NCBI GenBank assembly: GCA_012519115.1
Contig: JAAYQW010000004.1
Span: forward strand, 1 to 38,825
Direction of reading: 5' to 3'
DNA: 38,825 bases
Source of the DNA: Spirochaetales bacterium
Lineage (GTDB): Bacteria > Spirochaetota > Spirochaetia > Sphaerochaetales > Sphaerochaetaceae
Shown here: positions 24,094-32,025 of the stretch, in pieces
How the letters are laid out: every line of letters begins with the position of its first letter
How positions within the stretch are numbered: the stretch's first letter is position 1
Made by a program: the position numbers and the translations under genes
Notes under the pieces: generated by a model
What the model was told of the DNA's origin: nothing
The model's database searches: none
The model's input: the letters and a program-made list of their open reading frames with translations, nothing else

Positions 24094-24924
24094 ATGGATA
24101 ATTTGATGAAGAAGATGCAAGAAGCGGCGATGTACATCACCAGCCGAATCGGTCAGATCCCCGTTGACATCGGAATGGTTCTGGGCAGCGGTCTGGGTGA
24201 TTTGGCGGACAATCTAGCGAACAGCATCACGATTTCCTATAAGGATATTCCGCACTTTCCCGTCTCCACGGTCTTCGGGCACAAAGGCCGCTTGGTTGCC
24301 GGAGATCTGGAGGGAAAACGGGTGCTCTGTATGCAGGGGCGCTTTCACTACTATGAAGGGTATGGGATGGATCAGGTGGTCTTTCCGATCCAAGTGATGC
24401 AAGCCCTCGGAATCAAGCACCTCTTGGTAACCAATGCGGCCGGAGGGGTGAACACCTCCTTTTCCGTCGGAGATCTGATGCTCATCACCGATCATATCAA
24501 GCTGATCGCGGACAGTCCGCTGCGTGGACCGAACCCCGATCAGCTCGGGGAGCGCTTCTTTGATATGACCGAAACGTATGATAAAGGGTTGATCGACATG
24601 GCGAAAGCTCAGGCACGGGAGCTGGGCATCGCCGTCCGACAAGGGGTGTACATGTTCTTCTCCGGTCCGGCGTATGAGACTCCTGCGGAGATTCGGGCCG
24701 CCCGGGTCCTCGGAGCGGATGCGGTCGGGATGTCCACCGTGCCGGAAGCTCTCGTCGCCAGCCACATGAGCATGCGCACGCTGGGAATCAGCTGCATCAC
24801 CAATATGGCCGCCGGGGTGTTGAACCAACGGCTTTCCCACCAAGAGGTGATGGAAACCGGCGAACGGGTGAAAGAGGACTTTACCCGCCTTGTTCACGCG
24901 ATCGTCCGTCATTGGCCCCTATGA
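24094..24924 (+). CDS. Purine nucleoside phosphorylase
   Basis: This 276-residue enzyme is a trimeric-type (PNP family 2, inosine/guanosine) phosphorylase that splits purine nucleosides with phosphate into base and ribose-1-phosphate. Signature segments are VLGSGLGDLAD, the HFPVSTVFGHKGRL phosphate region, MQGRFHYYEGY, VTNAAGGVN, and VGMSTVPEALVASHMSMRTLGISCITNMAAG. Its place directly behind the importer genes indicates that imported nucleosides are degraded or salvaged at once. Its stop overlaps the start of the cupin gene by 4 nt. Confidence 0.96.
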   Translation: MDNLMKKMQEAAMYITSRIGQIPVDIGMVLGSGLGDLADNLANSITISYKDIPHFPVSTVFGHKGRLVAGDLEGKRVLCMQGRFHYYEGYGMDQVVFPIQVMQALGIKHLLVTNAAGGVNTSFSVGDLMLITDHIKLIADSPLRGPNPDQLGERFFDMTETYDKGLIDMAKAQARELGIAVRQGVYMFFSGPAYETPAEIRAARVLGADAVGMSTVPEALVASHMSMRTLGISCITNMAAGVLNQRLSHQEVMETGERVKEDFTRLVHAIVRHWPL

Positions 24925-25334
24925 ACCTGACCGAGTACATCAAAACGTTCGACCTCCTTCCCCTCGAAGGGGAGGGCGGGTTCTTTCGACGCGTCCACAC
25001 CTTCAAAGACGGGAGCGTCATCTACTACGCCCTTGATGAAGCGGACTTTTCTTATACGCATCGACTGGTAAACGAAGAGGTGTGGTTTCATCTTGACGGT
25101 TCTCCGGTAACGATCGTCCTGATCGATCCCGATGGGAATGAAGAGGAGCATCTTCTCGATAAGAGCAATCCGATTCTCGTTGTTCCCGGACTCTGGTGGC
25201 AAAGCGCCCGTCCCGAAAACGGCGCGGCCTTGTGCGCCACCGTGATGAGCCCGGCTTGGAAAGAAGAGGAATTCACTCTTGCCGATGAGGCGTTTGTCGA
25301 CCGGCATCCGAAAACGAGGAGGCTGGTCCGATGA
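24921..25334 (+). CDS. Cupin_5 (DUF985) family protein
   Basis: The 137-residue protein is a small DUF985/cupin_5 barrel. Typical marks are LEGEGGFFRRVHTF near residue 13, SVIYYALDEADFSYTHRL, NEEVWFHLDGSPVTIVLI and VVPGLWWQSARP. Members are suspected sugar-nucleotide or sugar-binding enzymes but lack a settled reaction. The ATG at 24921 overlaps the phosphorylase stop (ATGA), and its own stop overlaps the SDR start in the same way, so it is a coupled operon member. Confidence 0.88.
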   Translation: MNLTEYIKTFDLLPLEGEGGFFRRVHTFKDGSVIYYALDEADFSYTHRLVNEEVWFHLDGSPVTIVLIDPDGNEEEHLLDKSNPILVVPGLWWQSARPENGAALCATVMSPAWKEEEFTLADEAFVDRHPKTRRLVR

Positions 25335-26029
25335 AAACGATGCTGATCAGTGGAGGAACCTCCACGATCGGAGAAGCGGCCGTTCGGTATTTCACTCAAA
25401 GAGGGTGGCATGTGTATCTTGGATATAATACCGGTAAAGAAAAGGCCGAGGCTCTTGAAGAAGAGCTTGCCCCTTCGGTTACCGCTCTTCATCTGGACGT
25501 TCAGGACAAGAGTTCAATCACCGATGCGGTACGATCGATGGGCGAGTTGGATCTTCTGATCAACAACAGCGGAATCTTCTCTTCTTTTTTGACCGGATCG
25601 TTGGAGGACGATGAGGTAAGCAGAATCTTGGATGTGAATGTCACAGGTCTCTTTCGGCTTACCAAAGCGGTCCTACCCAGATTGAAAGAGGGTGGATCGA
25701 TCATCAACATCACCTCGATCAACGCGATTATGCCGACGTTCGGCTCGACGACCCACTATGATGCGTCCAAAGGCGCAGTCATCTCGTACACCAGAAGCTT
25801 GGCGGCCGAGCTTGCTCCGAGGATTCGAGTCAACGCGCTCGCCCCGGGTCTCGTTTCCGCCCCATACCTCGATGAATCGAACGAAATTCGAAAGGTCTTC
25901 GAAAAGAGAAGCGTCCTGAAGCGGATGGTTCAAAGCGAGGAGGTCGCCCATGCCCTGTTCTTCATGGCGGAAAACACCGCCCTCAGCGGGGCGGTCATCA
26001 CCCTTGATTGCGGGTATACTATAGGGTAG
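25331..26029 (+). CDS. Short-chain dehydrogenase/reductase
   Basis: This is a 232-residue classical SDR of the FabG-like group. The cofactor loop is GGTSTIG (8-14), the NNSG motif is at 78-81, and the catalytic triad is S129, Y143 and K147 (HYDASKG). The C-terminal NALAPGLVSAPYLDE and GAVITLDCGYTIG are typical. It would oxidise or reduce a hydroxyl or keto group with NAD(P)H; the substrate cannot be read. It overlaps the cupin gene by 4 nt at its start, and the next gene follows after 2 nt. Confidence 0.92.
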   Translation: MKTMLISGGTSTIGEAAVRYFTQRGWHVYLGYNTGKEKAEALEEELAPSVTALHLDVQDKSSITDAVRSMGELDLLINNSGIFSSFLTGSLEDDEVSRILDVNVTGLFRLTKAVLPRLKEGGSIINITSINAIMPTFGSTTHYDASKGAVISYTRSLAAELAPRIRVNALAPGLVSAPYLDESNEIRKVFEKRSVLKRMVQSEEVAHALFFMAENTALSGAVITLDCGYTIG

Positions 26030-26031
26030 GC

Positions 26032-26724
26032 ATGAAAATTCTTTGTATCAGTGATGAAGCCGATCCTCTCATTTATTCCGAACATATCACCACCCGATAT
26101 GGGGATGTGGACCTCATTCTCTCGGCGGGCGATCTGCCGTTGAAGTATTATGAGTTCATCATCTCCATGTTGAACAAGCCCCTCTACTTCGTCTTTGGAA
26201 ACCACAACCAGGAACATTTGCATCAATACCTTTCGAACAACCGGCCCACGTATCATGAGTTTCATCGGCACACCGGCGGAATACCGCCTTTCGGCGGAGA
26301 GTTCGTTGACGGAAAGGTACGTTACGACAAGCGCAACAAGCTCATCATCGCCGGTCTTGGCGGTTCGATGCGCTACAACAACGGCGAGCACCAATTCACC
26401 GATGCTCAGATGTTCCGGCGGATGGTGAAGATGATGCCCCGCCTGATCTACAATCGAATCGTCCGTGGCCGGTATGTGGATATTCTCCTTACCCACGCTC
26501 CGCCGCTCGGTCTCGGGGACGGAATCGATTTGCCGCACAAAGGGTTTTCCTCGTTTCTGTTATTCATGAAGTGGTTTAAACCGGCGTACCTGTTGCACGG
26601 GCATATCCATCTGGTTGACTTCAATGCGAATCGTATTCATCCCTTCAAGCAGACGAAGGTGATCAATATTTTTAGAAACCATCTGCTTGAAGATGATCAA
26701 CTCGGAGGAGAAACAGATGTCTAG
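26032..26724 (+). CDS. Calcineurin-like metallophosphoesterase
   Basis: This 230-residue protein has the dinuclear metal phosphoesterase motifs in order: ISDEAD (D8), SAGDLP, FGNHNQ, LTHAPP and HGHIH. The family hydrolyses phosphomonoesters or phosphodiesters, including cyclic nucleotides. An earlier in-frame ATG at 26008 lies within the SDR gene; the ATG at 26032 begins directly with the first metal-binding strand and is chosen. The 3' end overlaps the ParB-like gene by 8 nt. Its substrate is unknown; a nucleotide would fit the neighbouring genes (inference). Confidence 0.88.
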   Translation: MKILCISDEADPLIYSEHITTRYGDVDLILSAGDLPLKYYEFIISMLNKPLYFVFGNHNQEHLHQYLSNNRPTYHEFHRHTGGIPPFGGEFVDGKVRYDKRNKLIIAGLGGSMRYNNGEHQFTDAQMFRRMVKMMPRLIYNRIVRGRYVDILLTHAPPLGLGDGIDLPHKGFSSFLLFMKWFKPAYLLHGHIHLVDFNANRIHPFKQTKVINIFRNHLLEDDQLGGETDV

Positions 26725-27634
26725 GATGTTTGCCGATCTGTTCACTCAGACAAATGAAGATTTTGAGAAAGCCAAAAGCAGAGGTCGTATTCAATCGATC
26801 CTTTCTTCCCTGGTTCGCAAGAACTCCGACTTGTTGAGTCTCTATGCGGTAACGGAGCTGATCAAACCGAAAAACGAAACATACCGGGGGATGCAGACGA
26901 TTCCGGTAAAGAATATCATCGGGAGCGAGGGGCGCTATCAGGATTTCTCCTTGGCGTTCTATCCGAAGAAAGAACTTCTTCGCGCCCGATGGCGCTCGAT
27001 CGACCTGGCGACGAAGAAGTATGTGATTCTTCCGCCGATCTCCGTGTATAAGCTTGGAGAGTGGTATTTTGTTCGAGACGGCAACCACCGGGTCTCCGTC
27101 GCCAAGACCCAGGGAGTTGAGTTCATCGACGCCGAAGTCGTCGAGCTGGACAGCGAGATTCCTCTCGAACCGGGATTGACGATGAAACAACTGCGCAGAA
27201 GGGTCGTCTACTATGAGCGCAAACGCTTTCTGGAGCAGTATGACGTCGATTGCCTTCCCATAGATCAGATTGTGTTCTCCAACGCCGGTTCCTATGCCGA
27301 GCTGGTGAATCATATATTGGTCCACAAGTATTTTCTCAACGAGGACAGCGAACAGGAGCTTACCTTCAAGGAGGGAGCGATCTCCTGGTATCAGACCGTC
27401 TATGAGCCGATCATCTCCGAGGTTCGGAAGCAGGGGGTGCTATCCTCTTTCCCCGGAAATACGGAAGGGGATTTGTATATGTGGATCGTTCGCCACTGGG
27501 ACAACCTCAAGCATATGAGCGGAAGTCATGAGGTGAGCATTCAAAGCGCCACCAGCGATTACAAGGCGCGCTATGGCAAAAACCTTGTCGGCCGGTGGCT
27601 TCATAAACTCAAACAGCTTTTCGGTAAAGACTAA
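26717..27634 (+). CDS. ParB/Srx-fold domain protein of unknown function
   Basis: The 305-residue protein holds a ParB-N/sulfiredoxin-like domain at about residues 60-145: IPVKNIIGSEGRYQDF, then PPISVYKLGEWYFVRDGNHRVSVAKTQG with the GNHR motif at 122-125. The N-terminal 60 and C-terminal 150 residues are not recognised. It is not a chromosome-partition ParB, as no HTH domain follows. GGAGGAG lies 6 nt before the ATG at 26717, within the end of the phosphoesterase gene. It is the last gene of the operon and overlaps the convergent flavodoxin gene by 4 nt. Function unknown. Confidence 0.75.
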   Translation: MSRMFADLFTQTNEDFEKAKSRGRIQSILSSLVRKNSDLLSLYAVTELIKPKNETYRGMQTIPVKNIIGSEGRYQDFSLAFYPKKELLRARWRSIDLATKKYVILPPISVYKLGEWYFVRDGNHRVSVAKTQGVEFIDAEVVELDSEIPLEPGLTMKQLRRRVVYYERKRFLEQYDVDCLPIDQIVFSNAGSYAELVNHILVHKYFLNEDSEQELTFKEGAISWYQTVYEPIISEVRKQGVLSSFPGNTEGDLYMWIVRHWDNLKHMSGSHEVSIQSATSDYKARYGKNLVGRWLHKLKQLFGKD

Positions 27635-28224
27635 TCTTCTTGGATGTAGGCGGCGAGGATGTCGGCATACACTTCCAGCTCATGACCAAGCCGATCTCCG
27701 GGGCGAATCGAATCCTCCTTGCCGGCAAGGTGCACGATTCCCGATACCGGTTGATCGCTGAACTCCAGTTCATACTGGACACCAAAGGGGATGTGGAGCA
27801 TGCCCATCGATTGCGCCCAGTAGATCAGGGAGTCGAGGGTGTGCGCCCCCTCGCACGTCGAGTTTGAGCAGGAAGTGAAGCAGGCGAAGAACTTCGTCTC
27901 CAGGCTTTTGTTCTTGCTGAGCGGCAAGGTGGTGTCGAGAAACGTCTTCATTTCCGCCGAGATGTTTCCAAATCGGGTCGGCCCGCCGAGGATGATCATG
28001 TCGCTCTTGTGCAGGGTGGAGTCTCCGACCAGCGGAAGCTCGCAGATGTCTTCGTAGAACTCGTTGGTCGTCTCCTGGGTGTTTGCCCAGATGTGAAGAT
28101 CGGGGTCGTCAACTCGATAAAGACGAGCATCGACGTTCCGTTCCGCCATCAATTCTTTCAGATAGTTTCCGATGATAAAACAATTGCCACTGACACTATG
28201 GATGATAATCGAACAACGTTTCAT
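27631..28224 (-). CDS. Flavodoxin-family protein
   Basis: This 197-residue cytoplasmic protein has a flavodoxin/WrbA-like fold. The FMN phosphate loop is SVSGNCFIIGNYL near residue 10 and the second loop is LGGPTRFGNISAEMKTFLDTT near residue 79. A cluster FTSCSNSTCEG replaces the usual third loop and may be redox-active (inference). GCGAGGG lies upstream of the ATG at 28224; an earlier ATG at 28266 has none. It could be an FMN-dependent oxidoreductase or an electron carrier. It ends 4 nt inside the convergent ParB-like gene. Confidence 0.82.
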   Translation of the reverse strand: MKRCSIIIHSVSGNCFIIGNYLKELMAERNVDARLYRVDDPDLHIWANTQETTNEFYEDICELPLVGDSTLHKSDMIILGGPTRFGNISAEMKTFLDTTLPLSKNKSLETKFFACFTSCSNSTCEGAHTLDSLIYWAQSMGMLHIPFGVQYELEFSDQPVSGIVHLAGKEDSIRPGDRLGHELEVYADILAAYIQED

Positions 28225-28275
28225 GAGGTACCCTCGCTTTGTATCGTATACCCAAGTATACACCAACCGAAGCGC

Positions 28276-29055
28276 TTAAGACCACACCGAATAAAGGCCA
28301 TCTCGGTAATCGAGGTAGATCGGCGCCTCATACACTTTTCGGAGGAGCTCTTCATTGAGAATCTCCGCTTTCGGACCGTCGGCGACGATTGCACCGTTTT
28401 TCATCACCACCACTCGATTGATCGCCGGAATGATTTCACTGAGCTCATGGGTGGCGAGGATGATCGTTTTTCCCTCCCTGTCGAGCTGTTCGAGGCTTTT
28501 GCGATAAGTGTGACGGCTGGAAAAATCCAGTGATGCGCCCGCTTCATCGAGGAGCATCACCTCCGGTTCATGGACCGCTGCCCGGGCCAGCAGAACTCGG
28601 CGTGCTTCCCCGCTGGAGAGGCGGTTCATCTGTTTTTCCCACAGCCAAAGAATCCCGTAGGTGCTCATGACCTTTCTCGCCCGTTCGAGGTGCGTCTCAT
28701 GGACGAGATGGTGGAAGTCCAGACCGATTGAACTGAAGAAGCCGCTGACGACGATTTCCCACGCTTTGTAGGTGGAAGCACATACATGCTGAAGGCTCTC
28801 CGATACGATGCCGAGATGTTTTCTCAGTTCCAGGATCTGCCACCGGGATCTGCCAAAGAGGATTCGTTTGAAATCAGGGGTATGGAGGGGATGGACTTCC
28901 ATGCTGAGCGTTTGGACCAGCGTCGACTTTCCCGCCCCGTTGGGGCCGATGATCGCGACGTGCTCGTTCTGCTTGACGGTCAGGGAGACGTCATCCAGAA
29001 TCCGCTGACCGAGGCGCTGGACGGTAGCGTGTCTGAGTTCAATGAGGGTGTGCAT
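28276..29055 (-). CDS. Orphan ABC-type ATPase
   Basis: This is a single ABC domain of 259 residues with Walker A GPNGAGKST, signature LSSGEARR, Walker B VMLLDEAGASLD and the H-loop ATHEL. The overall style resembles iron-complex/ModF/YlmA-like ATPases. No permease or binding protein is adjacent, so it may work with a distant membrane partner or act as a non-transport ATPase. The ATG at 29055 has an extended -10 (TGCTATACT) only 6 nt upstream and no ribosome binding site. It lies 18 nt downstream of the end of the first GntR gene, on the same strand. Confidence 0.85.
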   Translation of the reverse strand: MHTLIELRHATVQRLGQRILDDVSLTVKQNEHVAIIGPNGAGKSTLVQTLSMEVHPLHTPDFKRILFGRSRWQILELRKHLGIVSESLQHVCASTYKAWEIVVSGFFSSIGLDFHHLVHETHLERARKVMSTYGILWLWEKQMNRLSSGEARRVLLARAAVHEPEVMLLDEAGASLDFSSRHTYRKSLEQLDREGKTIILATHELSEIIPAINRVVVMKNGAIVADGPKAEILNEELLRKVYEAPIYLDYRDGLYSVWS

Positions 29056-29061
29056 GAAGCG

Positions 29062-29070
29062 AGTATAGCA
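29062..29070 (-). promoter_or_regulatory. Extended -10 promoter of the orphan ATPase gene
   Basis: On the minus strand TGC-TATACT (29070-29062) forms an extended -10. There is no -35 match, and the ATG at 29055 follows after 6 nt, giving a leaderless arrangement. Confidence 0.4.
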
Positions 29071-29073
29071 CGA

Positions 29074-29826
29074 TTAGGCGTTCGAGGCTCGGCGCCGTTC
29101 CTCAGGATAGTGATCGAGGACTTTATCCTCCAAGGTGGAGAGCGTGACCATCACCAAGGCGACCGCAAGATCCGTCTGTCCATTTTCCAACGCTTCACAG
29201 AGGTAAGTATAGTTTTTCGCCCGTTTGTCCAGTTGACCGGCGCTGAAGCGGATTGAACGCATCGCCTGGTCAAGGAGGGGGCAGAGGTTTTCATAGATTG
29301 AGCTTAAGATCTGATTGTTGTTCGCCATCACCAGCGTGTGGTGAAAATCCATTTCGGCATCGAGAAAGATTTGGGTCGCTTGAGCCTCTCGGGCATAGAT
29401 GTCTGGAAGCGAGACTTCCATCTGTCTGCTGGCGGCCCAGAGCCGGGTGAGATATCGTTTTCTTCCTTCAAGGCGGGAAAAGTTGCGCGCGGCGCTGCTG
29501 GCGACGGTGAGGCGCACCTGCATCAGATTCTTCAACAATTTGGAGTGGCTGATATCACTGTTCAGAATCGTTGAGGAGACGCTCATCACGTAGTGGTCGA
29601 GGTTGTTGGAGCGAATCTGAGCTCGTCGTCCCTGGGAAAGGATTACCAATCCTCGGGCTTCAAGAACCTTCAGCGCTTCCCGGATCGGACGACTGGATGT
29701 TCTGAACTGTTCTGCAAGCTCCACTTGAGAAGGCAGATACGAGCCGCACTCCAATGTGCCGTCTTTGATCCATCGTTCGATCGTCTGGGCTATTACTGCG
29801 GATTTGGTCTGGGGTAGGTCGCTCAT
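29074..29826 (-). CDS. GntR/FadR-subfamily transcriptional regulator (copy 1)
   Basis: The 250-residue protein has an N-terminal GntR winged helix (residues about 8-72, with YLPSQVELAEQFRTSSRPIREALKVLEARG) and a helical FCD ligand-binding domain whose metal site may include the FHHTL region. It is a clear tandem paralogue of the regulator at 30005-30733: both have the QGRRA hinge and the C-terminal ALENGQTDLAVAL stretch. GAGGA lies upstream of the ATG. FadR-type regulators usually sense a carboxylate; the ligand is unknown. A 17-bp motif (29850-29866) upstream is nearly identical to one before the paralogue. Confidence 0.9.
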   Translation of the reverse strand: MSDLPQTKSAVIAQTIERWIKDGTLECGSYLPSQVELAEQFRTSSRPIREALKVLEARGLVILSQGRRAQIRSNNLDHYVMSVSSTILNSDISHSKLLKNLMQVRLTVASSAARNFSRLEGRKRYLTRLWAASRQMEVSLPDIYAREAQATQIFLDAEMDFHHTLVMANNNQILSSIYENLCPLLDQAMRSIRFSAGQLDKRAKNYTYLCEALENGQTDLAVALVMVTLSTLEDKVLDHYPEERRRASNA

Positions 29827-29849
29827 CTATATTGTTCCTCAAAAGAATG

Positions 29850-29866
29850 ATGTCATAGGTTGGAAG
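29850..29866. promoter_or_regulatory. Motif shared by both GntR genes, candidate operator (copy 1)
   Basis: ATGTCATAGGTTGGAAG matches the motif at 30788-30804 at 15 of 17 positions, both differences being A/G. It lies 24 nt upstream of the GntR start. It may be a common autoregulatory site or a relic of the gene duplication. Confidence 0.5.
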
Positions 29867-29917
29867 TTTGTTTCTGACTAGAAGTATACAATATAACCTA
29901 AATAGTTACAATATGGC

Positions 29918-29942
29918 GACATCTATAATTTTAATAGATGTC
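29918..29942. repeat. Inverted repeat in the gap between the GntR genes
   Basis: GACATCTAT (29918-29926) and ATAGATGTC (29934-29942) form a perfect 9-bp inverted repeat around 7 A/T bases. It may be a weak terminator for the upstream GntR gene or an operator for one of the pair. Confidence 0.6.
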
Positions 29943-30004
29943 ATCTGTTGTATTGATGTATTAAAGGATATGAAATCTTTACTACTTAGGACATAAGCAT
30001 CTAC

Positions 30005-30733
30005 TTAGAACTCAAGCGCTTCAAATTTTTCACTGATATTCGTCAGGTTCACCAAGGTGAGAGCGACCGCCAGGTCCGTCTGGCCGTTTTCAAGGGCGTC
30101 GACGAGGTAGCGGTATTCATTCACTTTTTTCTGCTGCTCCTTGAACGTCTCGGTAAGACGTTCCATCGCGCTGTACAGCTGCGGAGCGAGGTAGTCATAG
30201 ATGTGGGTAAGAATCGCGTTGTCATTGGATTTAATCAAGATCGCATGGAATTCCAATTCAACTTCTTTAAACTCTGCGAGCGCTTCCTCGTCTTTGGGAT
30301 TTTCAAGGGAGGGAAGGAGCTGTTCCATCCGGGTACACGCCCGGCTGAGCGAACGGACGATGAGGGTTCGGTTGGGATCGCGGGAAAGCTCACGGGAGGC
30401 GGAGACTTCGATCGTGGTCCTTACCTGCATCAGGTCCCGGATCATCTTCTTGTCCATTGCGCTGGTGCTGATCATTGAACTGGTGAGGGTTTCCACAAAG
30501 CGCTCGAGGCTGTTGGTCTGAACTTCCGCTCTTCGTCCTTGCTGGACTTTGATGAGGCCTTTGGCTTCCAGGCTTTTGAATGCTTCTCGGATCGAACGGC
30601 TTGAAGCGCCGAACATTTCAGCCAGTTCCTGCTGGCTGGGAAGGTTGCCTCCGGCAGGGTATTTTTTCGCAAGAATGTCTTCTTCCAATTGAGCAGCGAT
30701 AATCGAGGATTTTGTTTCAACAACTTTAGCCAT
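30005..30733 (-). CDS. GntR/FadR-subfamily transcriptional regulator (copy 2)
   Basis: This 242-residue paralogue of the neighbouring regulator has a GntR winged helix (about residues 6-70, with NLPSQQELAEMFGASSRSIREAFKSLEAKG) and an FCD-type helical domain. The ATG at 30733 is preceded by AGGGAGAT at suitable spacing; the ATG at 30781 has no such site. The tandem pair likely arose by duplication, and each has the shared 17-bp motif upstream. No obvious metabolic target operon is adjacent, other than the orphan ATPase and the secreted proteins. Confidence 0.9.
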   Translation of the reverse strand: MAKVVETKSSIIAAQLEEDILAKKYPAGGNLPSQQELAEMFGASSRSIREAFKSLEAKGLIKVQQGRRAEVQTNSLERFVETLTSSMISTSAMDKKMIRDLMQVRTTIEVSASRELSRDPNRTLIVRSLSRACTRMEQLLPSLENPKDEEALAEFKEVELEFHAILIKSNDNAILTHIYDYLAPQLYSAMERLTETFKEQQKKVNEYRYLVDALENGQTDLAVALTLVNLTNISEKFEALEF

Positions 30734-30787
30734 ATGTATCTCCCTACCGCATATGTTACGACATTTTATGCAAACAGGCAATATTAA

Positions 30788-30804
30788 ATGTCATAAGTTA
30801 GAAG
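30788..30804. promoter_or_regulatory. Motif shared by both GntR genes, candidate operator (copy 2)
   Basis: ATGTCATAAGTTAGAAG lies 55 nt upstream of the second GntR start and matches the copy at 29850-29866 at 15 of 17 positions. ACAATATAA also follows in both places (29888 and 30827 regions), so the similarity covers more of the promoter. Confidence 0.5.
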
Positions 30805-30952
30805 TGTTTGTTCCAAATAATTTTTGACAATATAAGGGAATATTATAGGAGTATAATTATATTAACTCCTTATAATGTAAGAAGTATCATCATAAAATCC
30901 GTATATTCTCCCGAATTTGACTGGACATAGCCCCTAAAGGCGCCATCATGGG

Positions 30953-30981
30953 TTATTTTGTAATAGCTGTTTACAAAATAA
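30953..30981. repeat. AT-rich hairpin
   Basis: TTATTTTGTAA (30953-30963) and TTACAAAATAA (30971-30981) form a perfect 11-bp inverted repeat with a 7-nt loop. The stop codon of the doubtful minus-strand ORF lies in it, as would be seen in a terminator. Confidence 0.5.
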
Positions 30982-31327
30982 AGAAATAAACCCATTTCGT
31001 GCAATTATCCGTGATCAATTCAAAATACGAAATATCTGACATAAGTTCCCCCTCTTGTTCATGAAATACAATCAGATACCTGACAGAAGTTTCATTTGTG
31101 TCTATATAGTATCCACAATTGTTCAAAGGCAGAATCTGATTGTCCAAACCAAAAACAGAATAAAGCGGAACATATGTTATATGTTGAAAAATATCTAAGT
31201 TATTTAATAATAATAAAATACATACATTTACATAGAGCCTTGAAAAATTTTTATATCTTTTTGTTCGAGAGAGATTGACATATGTGATAGGATACCGTAT
31301 AGTAATGCTATAAAAATGAAAAATCAT
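30971..31327 (-). CDS. Doubtful AT-rich ORF
   Basis: This frame of up to 118 codons reads against the promoter of the secreted protein gene. The later half (VFGLDNQILPLNNCGYYID, then RYLIVFHEQEGELMSDISYF) looks more protein-like than the start, which could mean a gene fragment. No ribosome binding site or family match is seen. The hairpin at its end is the only further support. Confidence 0.2.
   Translation of the reverse strand: MIFHFYSITIRYPITYVNLSRTKRYKNFSRLYVNVCILLLLNNLDIFQHITYVPLYSVFGLDNQILPLNNCGYYIDTNETSVRYLIVFHEQEGELMSDISYFELITDNCTKWVYFFIL
31275..31303 (+). promoter_or_regulatory. Promoter of the first secreted protein gene
   Basis: TTGACA (31275-31280), 17-nt spacer and TATAGT (31298-31303), the same hexamers and spacing as at kdgK. 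The leader is about 54 nt and contains a purine-rich ribosome site. Confidence 0.75.
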
Positions 31328-31363
31328 GGGAGCATAGCCCCCAGAGAGGAAAAGGAAAAGAAT

Positions 31364-31921
31364 ATGAAAAAACTAGTTGCTTTGTTAGTGATCTTGGCAG
31401 TGGTTCTGACGGGGGTGTTTGCGGAGGATTATCCTACGGCGACAGTCAAATTGATAGGACAGATCGGACCTCTGTTTAGGCACGGCGTGGTGGTGGATGG
31501 TGCGCTCGTCGCAAGTAAGGATTTCGATGATGCAGCAGGAGCCAACGTTTTCGGGGCAGATGGAACAACCTTCGATTATGGATATTCGGCCAACCAGAAT
31601 TTGGTAGGATATAAACTGTATCTGACTATCAGTGATTTTACGACTGCTGGTCAAAATCCAAAAACGATTCAAATAGCATCAGTTCTTCTGGGTCCAAGTA
31701 AAGTTGCTGGTGTGCCTGACCCTAGCAATAATAATAGGATTACGATTTTTGATCAGTTGACCGATAATGGTATGGATATCACCCAAAAAAGTATCACGGT
31801 CAAAGCCGCTCAAACCGTGTCAGGTAATGATTATAAGGGTGCTCCAGTTGAACACGCCTATAACAACGCTACTAATGGTGTCTACACTTCAACCCTTACG
31901 TTCTCAGTCGTTGGCAACTAA
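31364..31921 (+). CDS. Small secreted protein of unknown function (1)
   Basis: The 185-residue product starts with a signal peptide (MKKLVALLVILAVVLTGVFA, cleavage before EDYPT) and has no lipobox. The mature part is rich in beta-forming residues, Asn and Thr. It contains TFDYGYSANQNLVGYKLYLTISDF near residue 68 and ends NGVYTSTLTFSVVGN, a final-strand pattern like that of fimbrial or spore-coat-U-type beta-sandwich subunits. The next gene encodes a distant relative with the same order of motifs. GGAAAAGGAAAAG precedes the ATG at 31364. No enzyme residues are recognised; a surface or fibre subunit is one possibility (inference). Confidence 0.75.
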   Translation: MKKLVALLVILAVVLTGVFAEDYPTATVKLIGQIGPLFRHGVVVDGALVASKDFDDAAGANVFGADGTTFDYGYSANQNLVGYKLYLTISDFTTAGQNPKTIQIASVLLGPSKVAGVPDPSNNNRITIFDQLTDNGMDITQKSITVKAAQTVSGNDYKGAPVEHAYNNATNGVYTSTLTFSVVGN

Positions 31922-31947
31922 TGCGATTTTGATTCCTAAATATTCTC

Positions 31948-31973
31948 AAAGCTGTGCTTTCTTGCACAGCTTT
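31948..31973 (+). terminator. Terminator after the first secreted protein gene
   Basis: AAAGCTGTGC (31948-31957) pairs perfectly with GCACAGCTTT (31964-31973) around a 6-nt loop, followed by a T-rich stretch. It separates the two secreted-protein genes, which then have their own promoters. Confidence 0.7.
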
Positions 31974-31987
31974 GCTTGTTCTAGGGC

Positions 31988-32016
31988 TTTAGATTAAATT
32001 CTTTCTTTGATAGAAT
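31988..32016 (+). promoter_or_regulatory. Promoter of the second secreted protein gene
   Basis: TTTAGA (31988-31993), 17-nt spacer and TAGAAT (32011-32016). The ATG at 32026 is only 9 nt further, so the leader would be about 2-3 nt, although AAGG overlaps this region. Confidence 0.4.
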
Positions 32017-32025
32017 AAGGATGTT

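Larger units (their letters stand above)
30734..31363. other. AT-rich intergenic region
   Basis: This gap of about 630 bp is much richer in A and T than the rest of the window. It holds the second GntR motif (30788-30804), an 11-bp hairpin (30953-30981), a doubtful minus-strand ORF (30971-31327) and a consensus plus-strand promoter (31275-31303). CATAGCCCC occurs twice, near 30937 and 31332. No RNA gene is recognised. The composition suggests acquired or decaying DNA. Confidence 0.6.

Noticed and set aside
25331-26029. SDR as the missing tagaturonate reductase
   Set aside because: It is tightly coupled to the nucleoside operon, has no operator palindrome, and belongs to a different family from known tagaturonate reductases.
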